Part shown: piece after piece, positions 24,180 through 36,237 of the stretch
Position numbering within the stretch: position 1 is the stretch's first letter
How the letters are laid out: every line of letters starts with the position of its first letter
The notes under the pieces: model-generated
Seen by the model: the letters and a program-made list of their open reading frames with translations, nothing else
Databases searched by the model: none
Told to the model about the DNA's origin: nothing
Program-made: the position numbers and the translations under genes
Assembly: GCA_024349245.1 (NCBI GenBank)
Contig: JALDNG010000016.1
Span: forward strand, 124,001 to 188,000
DNA length: 64,000 nt
Source of the DNA: Neodontobutis hainanensis
Lineage: Eukaryota > Chordata > Actinopteri > Gobiiformes > Odontobutidae
Direction of reading: 5' to 3'

Positions 24180-25980
24180 TAGCCTTTTATTACTGTAACA
24201 AAGTTTAAGATCAAAATTGTATAGCTTTAAATCCCAGCAGTTTAATTTCAAAGAACCTAATCACCTTTCTGTTTTTTATTCTGGGCCTATATATAACGTT
24301 TACAATATTTTAGTACTTTCGTAGGCTACTAAATTATTGTCCTTCCGTACTAAATTGTTGTTTAAACGTAAAATGTGTGTCACGATTAATGTCTGTCCAG
24401 CAGGCACAACAGCACGGCGTCGTATGTCACTCGCGAAAAAATGGGTTGAGAGCTTTTTTAAATGTAGCTCGATGCTGCCACCTACTGGTGACATTACGTC
24501 TCAACACACTTCAACATATAATTGGCCTCCTGCCACTTTTCTCAATCCAATGTAAATATTTCTAATAAACCCATGTTAGATCCAAAACAAGCCTAGTTTT
24601 CAACGGGACATTCGGCCCCTGAACTTTTCTGAGGAACAGTAATGGCTTAAAATTAAAGGTGTGATCCTAGGTCCATTATTCATTCACTCCACAGTCACAC
24701 ACCAGGGGTGGAGACACGGGCCGCCATTTTGCACCTACGGACTCTCCAATCTCCAAACATGCTCACCAGAGCCATAGACACTGGGGGCATGGGTTAAGGA
24801 CACATGACAGTGTGAACTGGGGACAGCGGGAATCTAACCACCAACCTTCCTTATAGGAAACCGCTGACCAAAATGGAACCCATCGGTCCAAATGTCTTAT
24901 ACCATTAAATCTAAATTGCATGAAACAAGACATTTATATTGCCATCAGTGCAGGTCTGAGCCAGAACCAAACCCGGAGGACTAAACCCAGGACTTAATTG
25001 CATCAGGACTAGATCTTAACCAGGTCTAAATGTAACAATGGACTTGCATTAATACAGTCATTTATGCATGATGTTAGCAGAATAGGTTTGATAATAAAAC
25101 TCTGTTTAGAATAGTCACTTTGTAAAAGGCAATGGTTTAGGGGCCCTTTTACTTACTACCCCTGTCAACTTGACACACTGTCCCTTTTGAATTACAAAGT
25201 TTTCAATTTTGATAGAAGCGTATAATTGCAATGGGATGAAATCACTGGCTTGGCAAAGAAAGGTGTGAGTTATAATGCCCCTTTATTTACATTACATCAA
25301 GACATCAAGAAATGTGTCTTGACCCGCATAAAAGCGCTATATAAATTTGATGTATTATTATTATTATTCTAGATCAACACCCCATAATGAAAAAAATGCG
25401 ACATATATGCCCAATATATTTATCTTGGCTGTTTAACATAATGACACAACTCTGCTGTTCACTGTAGCTACCCCAAATGACTATGCTATAAAACTCTCTG
25501 GAATATGGTTTTACTGATGAAAGAACATCAAGATAATTATGAAACATAGTGTTGTTTAGTTTTTTTGACCAAGATGCTTTCAGAAAATGTGATCTCATCA
25601 GCGTTGGGTAGTGTTGCTGTAATTTATAATATCACTTTAAACTGACTGTGTTGAACTGTATGATGTAACACTTAAAGGACACTACACTTTAACAAATTAC
25701 TACTAACTCATCAACAGTTCTCACACCATCTATGTTGTTCACACAGAAAATGGACACACTCTCTGCACCTTTATTGACCTCTAAAACGATTTTGGAAACG
25801 AGTTCAAAGACAAGCCAATGCATTCTGGAAGAGATGGAAAATGGGGGCTGAGAAAAGGGGACATAATCTTGTTTCATTGTCATGGCAATATCGACACTTT
25901 TACGACTGGTATGTCTATTTGTTTGTGTCATTCCTCATGTGTCCAGCAGATGTCCTCCGTCCCCCACGCATAGTGTGGGT
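24180..25980. other. Intergenic DNA upstream of slc18a3
   Basis: No exon seen. A diverged repeat-like segment lies at about 24680-24880, and an ending of the form GCGCTATATAAATTTGATG plus an ATT run at 25336-25368 marks the tail of an old retroposon. Confidence 0.35.
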
Positions 25981-25984
25981 AGGA

Positions 25985-26059
25985 GGTCTTTCAACACTTG
26001 GTCTTTCAACACTTGGTCTTTCAACACTTGGTCTTTCAACACTTGGTCTTTCCACACCA
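25985..26059 (+). repeat. 15-bp tandem repeat, five units
   Basis: GGTCTTTCAACACTT is repeated four times exactly at 25985-26044, followed by one altered unit. Translated it gives a GLSTL pentapeptide repeat, but nothing else supports a gene. Confidence 0.9.
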
Positions 26060-26954
26060 CTTGCTTTTTAGTCGGGATCGTGATTATCTTTACCTCACAC
26101 CTTAGTTCAATATTTTGTGATTCAATTAGAGTCTGTGTTAAATGTTTACCCAAACCATTCATGCAGTCAGTGTTAGATCCTTACAGCTTTATTCAGAAGC
26201 TGTTACATATAAATGTCTCCCTTCTAAAGCTGCACAAATGCAATACTACACGTAACACTGAAACACCACAAACCCAGCCACTCATTTCCCCTGAGTGCTT
26301 CATTTGACGTAGCTGGGTTTAATCAAGGCAATAGGATTCTAAATCCCCAAAAAGGGGGGTGTATATATTTGCCCAGATTTCTGGTTTTATTTTTAGATAG
26401 TCTGTTATGTCACACTGGTGAGGAAACAGCTTTTTGATAATCACATTTATGTCCCTCGGTTCAACATACTGTTAACTGGAAAAGCTTTAGGCGGAGTTAT
26501 GAAGCCTGGTTCACTCAAGGGACTGTCCCTTACACAAACACTTCATGACAGGAACACATGAACACCCTTTTTCATTGTTCTGTTAGGGGCGGAGTCAGGG
26601 CTGGTCCGTCTGACTGGATTGGGTGTGTTAGAGGATCAACTTAACTCTGTCTTTCCTGGGCCTTTGCTCTGATCTGATTTGAAACCAGCAGATTCTAGAT
26701 CAGTTTGTAATCTTGCGTCATTGCCAAAGTACTATTAATTTCTATCGGCATCATCAAATCCCAGGACGCTGTGGCCAAATGCACTATGGCCTCGATGTCA
26801 GTGGCGTACGTGAGCGATCCTAAAATAACCCTCCAGTTTCCATCAGATTAAATTTAATATTTATCCCACTGAGTAGTGTTTTAATAGTACAGAAAAATTA
26901 CTAACATGTCTCAAATAGAGAAAGTTAAATGTTAAATCTGCAATGAAATAGGCC

Positions 26955-27139
26955 TACCGGAAGGTAGGCGGTTCGATTCCCACTCTCCCCACAGTTCATA
27001 CTGTCGTTGTGTCCTTGGGCAAGACACTTAACCCACCTTGCCTCCAGTGGCTGTAACACTGGTAATTACTGTAGAACAATGTAAGTCGCTTTGGATAAAA
27101 GCGTCAGCTAAATGAATAAATGTAAATGTAAATGTAAAT
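26955..27139 (+). repeat. SINE with L2-like tail, 5' truncated copy
   Basis: Box-B-like GCGGTTCGATTCCCACTC, then the shared body (CTTGGGCAAGACACTTAACC), then the tail GTAAGTCGCTTTGGATAAAA and TAAATG repeats. The tRNA box A part is missing. Same family as the copies at 41844-42051 and 57052-57284. Confidence 0.82.
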
Positions 27140-27196
27140 CACACCAGGACCATAAGAAAAACTATGTTTATAAAAAGAAAATAGCTGAAATTTAAA

Positions 27197-27345
27197 GGTG
27201 CGGTGTGTAATCCCTTGGCGGCATCTGATGGTGACACTGCAAATTGCAATTACAACATTTTTGTCAGTTCCAATTCAGTTGGTTCTTCTTTGGGAGACTG
27301 TCTCAGGCATTGTCCAACACACAAACAAACGTCAGCTTTAAGGTG
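27197..27345 (+). repeat. Dispersed repeat, related to 36690-36790
   Basis: AAAGGTGCGGTGTGTAAT, then TGGTGACACTGCAAATTGCA. A related segment with GGTGGTAACATTGCAGTTTG lies at 36690-36790. It is a common fish repeat type, probably a MITE. Family not determined. Confidence 0.5.
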
Positions 27346-27414
27346 CAGTGTTTAAAGCTGTTGTACATAGATGAATAAAAGTAATGTAAAATCACATAAA
27401 AATTAATATTTAAC

Positions 27415-27640
27415 GTCCGGAACACCTCCATCATATCAAGGCGTCCAGGAGGCATCCAAAACAGAGGCCCGAGCCACCTCAGCTGGCTCCTCTCTATGTG
27501 GAGGAGCAGTGGCTCTACTCTGAGCTCTTACGGAGTGCCCGAGCTTCTCACCCTATCTCTAAGGGAGTGCCCAGTCACCCTGCGGAGAAAGCTCATTTTG
27601 GCCGCCTATGACACTAGGTGAGAGTAGGAACGTAGACAAT
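27415..27640 (+). repeat. LINE-derived fragment
   Basis: Contains CCGAGCCACCTCAGCTGGCT, GGAGGAGCAGTGGCTCTACT and GGGAGTGCCCAGTCACCCTG, which I recognise as a frequent non-LTR retroelement fragment in fish. It has no intact frame. The clade is not certain. Confidence 0.55.
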
Positions 27641-28639
27641 TTAGATATTTTAGATTTTTTTTTTTACAGAAAGATATAGGCCACATATCTATATAGTCTA
27701 ATAGTCTATTAGTTGATGTTTTTTGGAGCAGACTTATAGAGCAAACCTTAATACTGCATGAAGCACTTCAAGGACCTTGTTCTGTGTAAGTCTCCGTTTA
27801 CAGTGCAACAGCAGATACATAACAGTATAGCTGCACATGAGTAAATGCACTTAGTTACAGTTAAACATGCTGCATGTCCAGAGGGTTTACCTCCAGATCT
27901 ACAGTTTAGTACTCGGAAAGCGACATACAATCAAACCCTTATAATAACATAAAACATTACAGGGCTCTGCATTTATTATTGTCTGCTGCATTTACAAATA
28001 AGAAAAGTTGATTAATGGCATAATCCATGTAGCTGAATGGATTAAATGCAGCAACGGTCCATATGTGTGAAGGCCATTCATTTAATCAAAGTGCGGCGCA
28101 GCTGCTGCTAATGCCGACTGGGGAGTTTCATAACAGACACAAGAAACGAGGTACAGCCAGACCCGACTCTCGCCCTGACGCTCTGTGTTTGCATCACTTT
28201 AGATCACAGACGTGCAAAAACAGAACAGCGAGAGATGAACTCGCAGTGTTGTTTTTATATTGTGCCTTCTTGTCAAATCTTTGAGTTTGGGTGTGGACAG
28301 GTCACAGTGCTGTTGACCCTTTAGAGAGCGTTGAATGAATTAAAACAAAGCAGTGACGCATGGACTTGCTTTGATCTCAATTAGGCTCATCCTGTAAAAA
28401 CACACACATGTTTTGATTTGTTATTGACATCAGGTTGTTGTTTCAAGGTTATCTTCTTTACTTTGTTCTTAAACTGCTAATGAGAGTCCTCCGGGGGTTT
28501 TATATTCTGCTGCACATCTGACACCAAGATCACTGATGAGGTAAAAGCAAAGTGTACAAGAGGTGCCTAGAGCCATAGACTGACATTTCCCTGGTTTGGT
28601 GTCTGGTGAAAGTGTCAAAAGCTCTCATTAAAAAAAGAC

Positions 28640-28830
28640 AGAGTTGTTCACGGGTCAGTGCCTTTCTGTGTGGAGTCTGTCCGCTCTGTGCCTCCAAGGT
28701 GTGGCTTCCTCCCACTGCCCAAAGACATGCTTGTGATTGTGAATGTTTGTGAATAACTGGTGATTGTTCAGGATGTAACACACTCGCAGCAAGGTTAGAC
28801 TCTAGTTCCTCCTGACCTGCAAAGGACAAG
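28640..28830 (+). repeat. Strongly diverged copy of the 4470-type SINE
   Basis: CTTTCTGTGTGGAGTCTG, GCTTCCTCCCACTGCCCAAA and AGACATGC align with the body of the elements at 4470 and 17262 but are much decayed. Confidence 0.45.
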
Positions 28831-28839
28831 TGTGTTAAG

Positions 28840-31800
28840 AACTTTCTTAGTTGATTATGTATTTTACAAAAAGGCTTTGAAATGCAGGTTTCTATCTCAC
28901 CAACAATTTATTTAAAATGCTGTAATTTGATTCGGGGAATTCCCACATCATCAGAACATTTTTAAGAGATGTTGAGTTTCAAAAGATGACAAAAACTGAA
29001 CACATTCATTTGGGAATTAGCAATATCAGAAATCTTCTGATATCAATATATCCCAATCACAACTCTAATATTGCAAAAAGAACATGTTATAACAAGTCTA
29101 TGGTATATTTATCATGGTATTTAAAAGTCTGACACAGGACTGAGACTGTGACAGAGTTGACTTTGCCGAGGCAGGTTTTGTTGTGTTGTCTCTTCTCAAT
29201 TTAAGAGAGATTATCATAATGTCATACAAATGCAACGCCTGTTCAAAGTAAAAATATGCCTACAACAAATATCTGACAGTGTCTGAGATTTAGGACAATT
29301 ATCTCTCAATGTGGATGCATCAAGGGCCTAAGCTACATAATGAACATTGAAACATAAACATTAAAAACATTCCTTACATTTTGTAGGAACTATTGAGTAA
29401 ATTGTTTAAATACAAAACAGAGTTTGATTTCACAGAGATTTTATTTTATTATTTTAATTCATAAAGAATGCAAGATGAACCAAGCTAAGTCTAACATGTG
29501 TAAAACAAATTGTACTGATCAATGTTTTAACAAAGAAAATCTAAAATCTTTTTCTTTTTTCTTGAGTTGGTTGAACTGCCAGTAAATAATTGCATTGAAG
29601 ATTTTTTCCTTTCAACCAAAACAAATAAATGCCACCTTAATGTTACTTTTTCCCGCCTAAACACTCTGTGGTCTTTTAACTCCAATTTGTTGCTATCTAC
29701 AGAAAACAATGGTATAAACACGTTACAGAATATTATCGTCAAAATGACAGCTGTCTGTTTAAGTGTAAATAAATTCAAATGTGATATACTGATTGTCATC
29801 ATAATTTTTGGAAATGACTTGTTGGGATCTGTTTTTTTTCCCTTTCTAATTGAGGTATAACTCCTGTTCTTGCCTGTTCTTTTTGGCTCAGTCTGTGGTC
29901 ATGTTTCTGTGTAATCCTCTCCAAAAGCTCATATGAAAACTTCATTGGTGGAGCAGACCTAATCCTTCGGTGAACTCTAAGTACCTGAATATGTTCGATT
30001 GTAAGAGATGGCCAGCTGAAAAAATAAAAATAAAAATAGCAAACTGCCAGAAATTTGGATTTGAGCAGAAAATAATCCACAGTTTTTTTATCGTTACTCT
30101 CATGCCAATGTATTTTAAATAACTCATCTGCTGACGTCAGCAGTGACGACTAGAACATTTATAGATACTAATAATTATCTGAGATGTAATGTTGTATTAC
30201 ACAAATGTACAGACAGGGAATGAAACGTCAGTAAGCTCACGAAGTAGGCAAGAGGCTTCTAGTTACTAACAGAGAATTATGATGCAAATTCTGACATCAT
30301 TTATATATTTATATAACGTATCATTTATGTTTATATAAAGTTTATTTTTCAGTTAAATTTTCCTCTGTTTATTTAAGAGAAAAGGGACCCGCAGCCTGTC
30401 ACAGTTCGTTCTGGTCCAGTGGTTTTGGTCATAGGCCAGTTTGATGGTCTTAATTGAAACATTATAAAGTTTATTTGTTATGCTAGTCCATATTTGGTCC
30501 TGACTTGGTCTTGTTTTAACCCTGCTTTGTTCATGTTTATGTAGAAACTTGATTTACAACTGTAAAAAATACAATAGTTAACCTTAACTTAGCCTTTTAC
30601 TCTACGACTCACAATGATGATACTTGAGGACCCAAACGTTTTGTAAAGGAAACTTACTAATAACTCTTGAGGTGACACTTTTTTGATACTCTGTGTGTAC
30701 CAAACTGTAATAACATGTAATAAATTACATACATAATGAAAGTTTGTGTACTTGCATATTGTGATTTAGGTTGGGGTACTTAAGTACTATGTAGTTACAT
30801 GTTATCACATTGTACTTAATCATCGTATCAAGTGTGGTGTAAAATAAAGTGTCTTGACAATTGGTAGTCCATTAGAAAGAAAAAACAGGGCTAATAAAAT
30901 AAAGTACACTGTGATCAGTATGTAGTTTGTAGAGATAAAGTTGATTACTTGGAGTTTTTCTTATCTGTAAAATATCTGTGAGCTTTAAAAATGAACCTCT
31001 GAAACTAGACTTTTTTTTCTCTGGTTTGTTAGTTTGTTCTTACAGTTGATGAAATACAGTAACATAGCAGTCTTCTTTTGAGGCGAAACGCTCCATTCGT
31101 CCCACTGCCCACAGCAGTAACAACAAAGGCCCATGCATTTATATGAGCTAGCAACATCTTTTACTGATGGATGTCAGCTGTACTCAATTTTGCAAAGAAA
31201 CTATAGCTTTTACATATTTTCCCTAGCTTTAAAGCTGTATGTGTGCATACTTAACCTAGTTTTGAAAAAAAGCAGAGTATTATGAGAATTTACCATTTGT
31301 GTATGTAATCCCTTGGGTTAACAGTCTTTGATGAAATAGCACAGGACCTAAAACCATCTATGTAGAAGTCTGGGTGCTCCGAATGGTGTTATTAGCAGAC
31401 AATAGCGAGTGGCTCCATATGTTTTGTTTGCATGATCTGACAGCACACATCTCCACTTAACCTGTTTTTTGACAATTTGCAAATTGCTAATGTTTTACAG
31501 CGTGTATAAAAAACACAAAGATTGTGATTACCAGTTGAACATGATTATCAGAGCAACAAGTAAGAATCATTAGCAAATTTCCTATTTTAATGAACAAATC
31601 AATTCTCATAAATGCATTGTATAACATTTCCTGGAGCTGTTAAAACCACTGACTATATGTTCATCTGGATCCAGAATATTCCTGTGGTTTGAGTGTTTCT
31701 GAATGTCTTGTCACATGTCGCACTTCCTGGAGCTGGTGTTGTGGATGAATGAAAAAAAAATAAAATAAATGAGAACAATGACACAGGGCAGGGTTACTAC

Positions 31801-34800
31801 TTAAGTGTCATTGGCACATAATTATGCAAAGCTTCGTCCCTCTGGAGAACATCGGGCTGTGGTCTAATAATCAGCTTAGAAACACGTCTACACTTTAATC
31901 GCACTGACATAGTGATTGAAATTGACATGGATGACAAGAAACATAACATAAATAGTCACTTACACAAGTATAATCAAAAAGATGTGCGCCCGCCACAATA
32001 ACAAATGCAGCAATATGTTTAATGTTGTCCATTGGCATATGAAGCCAGAATGCTAAGAAGCTATGCCTTTGAAGTTTTTATGTTTATAGTAATCTGTTCA
32101 GTTTATCAGTCCATGATGAGGAAGCACAGGTCCTAAAAACAATTCACAAATAGGTCTGTGTGGTGTTAGATGGCGTTCTGTTCAGTGCAGCTTAAGCACC
32201 TTTTTCTCCACCCACTCACTAACAGCACACACCCTGTTGCCATTGCCAAAGTGTTTTTTCTTTTCTCCATAAAATGAACCCACTGAAGTGAATTGCAACA
32301 TTTAGCTGTGTCCGTAAAGTGCTAATAACTCATCAAATACTATCTATAATCAAACCTTTGATGTAGAAATGAGTGTTACACAAAGGAATTCATTTTGCAT
32401 CTTTTTTGCAAGATGTTTATTTGCTGCCTAACACTTTTAATTAGAGAAAAATTAAAGTATTCCAGGAATATAACACAATATACAGTAAAACTGCTATAAA
32501 AAAGGACAGTATGACAAACTCTTGATTTGGAAAATCCTTTAATCAATCACTGACAGTTTTACATTGGGTTTAAATCACAAAAATAAGAAACATAGATATA
32601 GTGTACACAAATATTGAAAAATAGGGTACTGTGCTTCAGTATTTCTCACACATTGCTGTTTTAGTTTAGCTGTTTTAGTTGTTTGAGTTAGCAACAGAGG
32701 CAAATGGTGTCGAAGGGTCGCTGGTTTACATTTACATCATGATGTCGAGAGATATTTACAGCAGCAGAGAATTTGGCAAAACTCATAGCCTACAGTATTC
32801 AGCTTGAAAAACATTTACCCTCATTTGGACATTTTTACTTGATTGTCCTTTGGTTTGTTGATGAATGCAAAAATTGTAATAGTAATAGGGAAATAGTAAC
32901 TGGACCAAAGTCAATATTTTGTTAGATTGTATTGCTTTGGGACAGTCTGGTTTTGCTTCACACCAAAGGACTTTGTCTTTGTCTTTGTCACAGTGGCTCA
33001 TCTTTGATGAATAAACAGACTGAGATGAACTATTATTATTTTATGACTACATTCATCACTGAAAGGTTAAATGCTCATCAGTGTGACCACGACATGATCA
33101 CTGTTCACCTTAGTGTTGTATTATAAAATATATAAATGTACATGTGTATGTATTTGTCTAAAGAATATAGTAACCCCCTTTACTCCACAAAGGTCCTACG
33201 TGGTTGGGTTGGGTCGAGGTTGGTTTGTGCTCTTGACACTAATGAACTGCAGCTGGCTTAATTCTTTACTACAGCAGCTCAAACCAGCTGTTATATAACC
33301 AGCTGATCGTAGTTGTTTGTTAAAATGACAATGCGTCATGTCACTGCTTGTTTTTATGGGATGTTTTACAGAAAGACTATGTGAAGGATGATCACTTTAA
33401 AATGCATTTAATTAAAATAAAATCAATCAATTGTTATTAGAAAAGACCAAAGATTCACAATCCAATCTGCTCTAAATACATGTTTTCAACCTTCCGTTTT
33501 ACTCTAGTGACATTGCAGAGGCATTTGCACATCACTAAGAATTTCCTTCTGAAGGCGCAGTAATCTGCAGCCACTGACTAATCTGTAACTTGTTGTTGGG
33601 GTGTGTGTGTGCATCAAAGAATAGTTCTCTTGTTAGCAGGATTAGCGCCTTTCTCAATACAGCCTTCACTAGTTCCCACACCACAACAGGACTTCCCACT
33701 TCCCATTCAGGGGCACAGAAAAACAGTCCTGAGGGGCAGAATGTTGTACAATAATCAGTTTGGCAATGCTAAATATTGGCTGAGGTCATTACCCCTTGTT
33801 TGTTTACAATAGATACAGCATTGAGGATCACAGACACAGATGACAGACATCAAATGAATGCCTTGTGGCAACAGAGGTGTTAGATAGTGGCCTGTTTATT
33901 TATAGTCTTCCCAAAAAAGAAGTGGTAGAAGCTAATTCTATGTAAAAGAATAAGAAGCTAACATTTTGTGTGGCTCACGACCATCAATCATCATGTTTTG
34001 GATTAAATTTAAATTACAGTCATGCCTACTTTATTAGAAATATTGCATTAAATGCAATGCTGTGTTATGAAAGAGGGAGGAATCACATGGTTCTATTATA
34101 GTGCACCATTTATTACAGCTATAACTGTTTTAGTAGAATATTAGCTTTTAACGTAATATCTGTTGTAACTGGGAGTGGGCAGTGACTAGAACTTTTTAAA
34201 TATATAGTAATAGGGGACACACAGCTTTTACTTGAAGATACTATTGTCCAGTCCATTGGCTCACGATCTCATTGTTATTCATAGGTTGGTTTCTTGTCTA
34301 GAGGTTGATCTGTCACATGACCTTGTTTTTTACCGAAAATAAGACAATTACTGGTGAGGCAAATCAACAACAGCTGACAAAACTATTTCTGACCTGGCTG
34401 AGCATTTTAAACCAAGGTTATATGCTGCATTCACATGGTCTTCAGGAAAATGCACATGAACGCCTACTCAAGAACTTAGAAACCAGAGTTAAAGACGGAA
34501 AAGAAGGGAGGTAGAGTGAGGGGATGGCATGACGGTAAACTGACCCAAGCTACCTCCACTTTATATGATCTGCGTTATACAGGGACACAAGATGTTTTGG
34601 ACAGTTTCTACAATTCAGCTTTTTTTAAAAAAAAACAAACGTGACTGTTAAATAAACATGAGGCTGTAATACGAATAACCCAGTCAGTCTGTGACCAATA
34701 AGGTCAATTTAACACAAGTTGGAGGCAGATAAACACAATAAAGTCAGTATAACATCCTAACTCAGAAACTCAAACCATCCGAGTGCATAAATGCAGCAAT

Positions 34801-35030
34801 ACCAATATTAATTGTTATTTTGTTCAGCTTGTGCTATAAATCAGTAATATTGTGCTTAAGAGGTCTTTCACTAACCTTTATCTATAATTTAAATTGATAT
34901 CTAATTTAATTTATGCTGACTGATACTATTTAGTGATAGTCTGTGGTTGAGTGAAGCCATTGATTGTCAAACAACTGTGTTTAAACAGGTTTGAATGGCT
35001 ACTAAAGGTAACATCCTCACCTGTGATCTG
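28840..35030. other. Long intergenic stretch without supported genes
   Basis: About 6 kb of AT-rich DNA. The only frame that drew attention is on the minus strand at about 30019-29799: it follows a good acceptor (polypyrimidine run, CAG) and encodes a hydrophilic stretch including RVHRRIRSAPPMKFSYELLE. I do not recognise it, there is no convincing donor, and it may be chance or repeat-derived. A 16-bp palindrome with a full CRE lies at 30128-30143. Confidence 0.4.
30128..30143. promoter_or_regulatory. Perfect 16-bp palindrome containing a full CRE
   Basis: CTGCTGACGTCAGCAG reads the same on both strands, with the consensus cAMP response element TGACGTCA at its centre (30132-30139). It lies about 7 kb upstream of slc18a3, far from any promoter I can define. 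Confidence 0.5.
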
Positions 35031-35039
35031 TTTGCTTGT

Positions 35040-36060
35040 AATCAGTGTGTGTATAAAAGGTCAGTGAGTTTCTCAGTTCCCTTCATGGGAAAAGCAAAAG
35101 AATTGTCAAAAGATCTGCAGGAATAAATAAATTTTAAAAAGTAGAAAATGACTGCCAGTAAAATTGTTTGGGATGCAAAGAAAACCCACAAATAACTTCA
35201 GCTGAAATACAGGACTCACTGAAAAAAGTGGTGTGGCTATTTCAAGATGCACAATACGGAGGCCCTTGAAGAAAAATGTTTGCATGGTTGAGTCGCCAGA
35301 AGAAAGCCATAACTAAGGAAATGCCACAAAGCATCCCGCTTACAATACACCAAACAGCACAGAGACAAGCCTCAAAACTTCTGGAACAAAGACATTTGGA
35401 GAGATGAGACCAAAATTTTACTTTTTTGGCCACAACCATAAACGTTACATTTGGAGAGGAGTCAACAAGGCCTGTGATGAAAGGTACACATTCCTACTGT
35501 GAAACATGAAAGTGGATCGCACTCAGGAAGAAAATTTGCACTCATCAGCCCGGAGGCATGGGACGTTCTTGGACGTTCCAACATGACAACGATCCAAAGC
35601 ACAAGGCCAAGTCGACCTGTCATTGGCTATAGCTGCATAAAAAAGTGAAAGTTCTGGACGGGCCATTTCAGTCTCCTGACCTCAATACCTTTGAGCCACT
35701 CTGGGGAGATCTCAAATATGCAGTTCATGAAGAATTTACAGGAACTGGAGGCTTTTTGTCAAGAAAAATGGGCAGTTTTTCAACTACCACAAATAACTTT
35801 AAGCTGTCATTGATGTTAAAGGGGGCAAAAAATGGTATTAGTAACTGGGGTATGTAAACTTTTGATCAGGGTCATTTGGATAGTTTCTGTTGTCATTATG
35901 ATTTAAAAGAGTGAATACAATTGACAATTAATGGCGTTATCCAACCACTAACAATGAGTGAAAACATTTTTTTGTTTTATTTATATGCTCTGAAAAATTG
36001 TAAAAAAAAAAATCTAAAATTCTGCCAGGGTTTGTAAACTTATGATCACAACTGTATTTT
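35040..36060 (+). mobile_element. Degenerate Tc1-like DNA transposon
   Basis: Contains GGAGAGATGAGACCAAAATT, TTTTTGGCCACAACCATAAA and GACAACGATCCAAAGCACAA, typical of Tc1-family transposase genes. A residual frame at 35645-35740 reads PFQSPDLNTFEPLWGDLK, the conserved C-terminal part. Many frame breaks are present. The right end (GGTATGTAAACTTTTGATCA, then ATTCTGCCAGGGTTTGTAAA) matches this element type. It is inactive and lies just downstream of rgr. Confidence 0.85.
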
Positions 36061-36237
36061 TCCGTCACCATGTGTTTGCAAAAGCTTTTAAACAGAGGCC
36101 ATGGCTGAGAAATTCAGAACTACAGATAACCACCTACGGCAGCTGAGGGTCACAACACGTGCACGTCACAGACTAAGACATCTATGTACCTGCCAGAAAC
36201 CACCACAGTGAGTGTGTATGATTATTGCATGCTCAGT

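Noticed and set aside
24680..24880. SINE or coding fragment
   Set aside because: Only vague similarity to dispersed fish repeats. No head, tail or frame could be defined.
25841..26307. Small gene encoding GLSTL repeats
   Set aside because: The frame exists only because a 15-bp repeat is a multiple of three. There is no splice context or homology.
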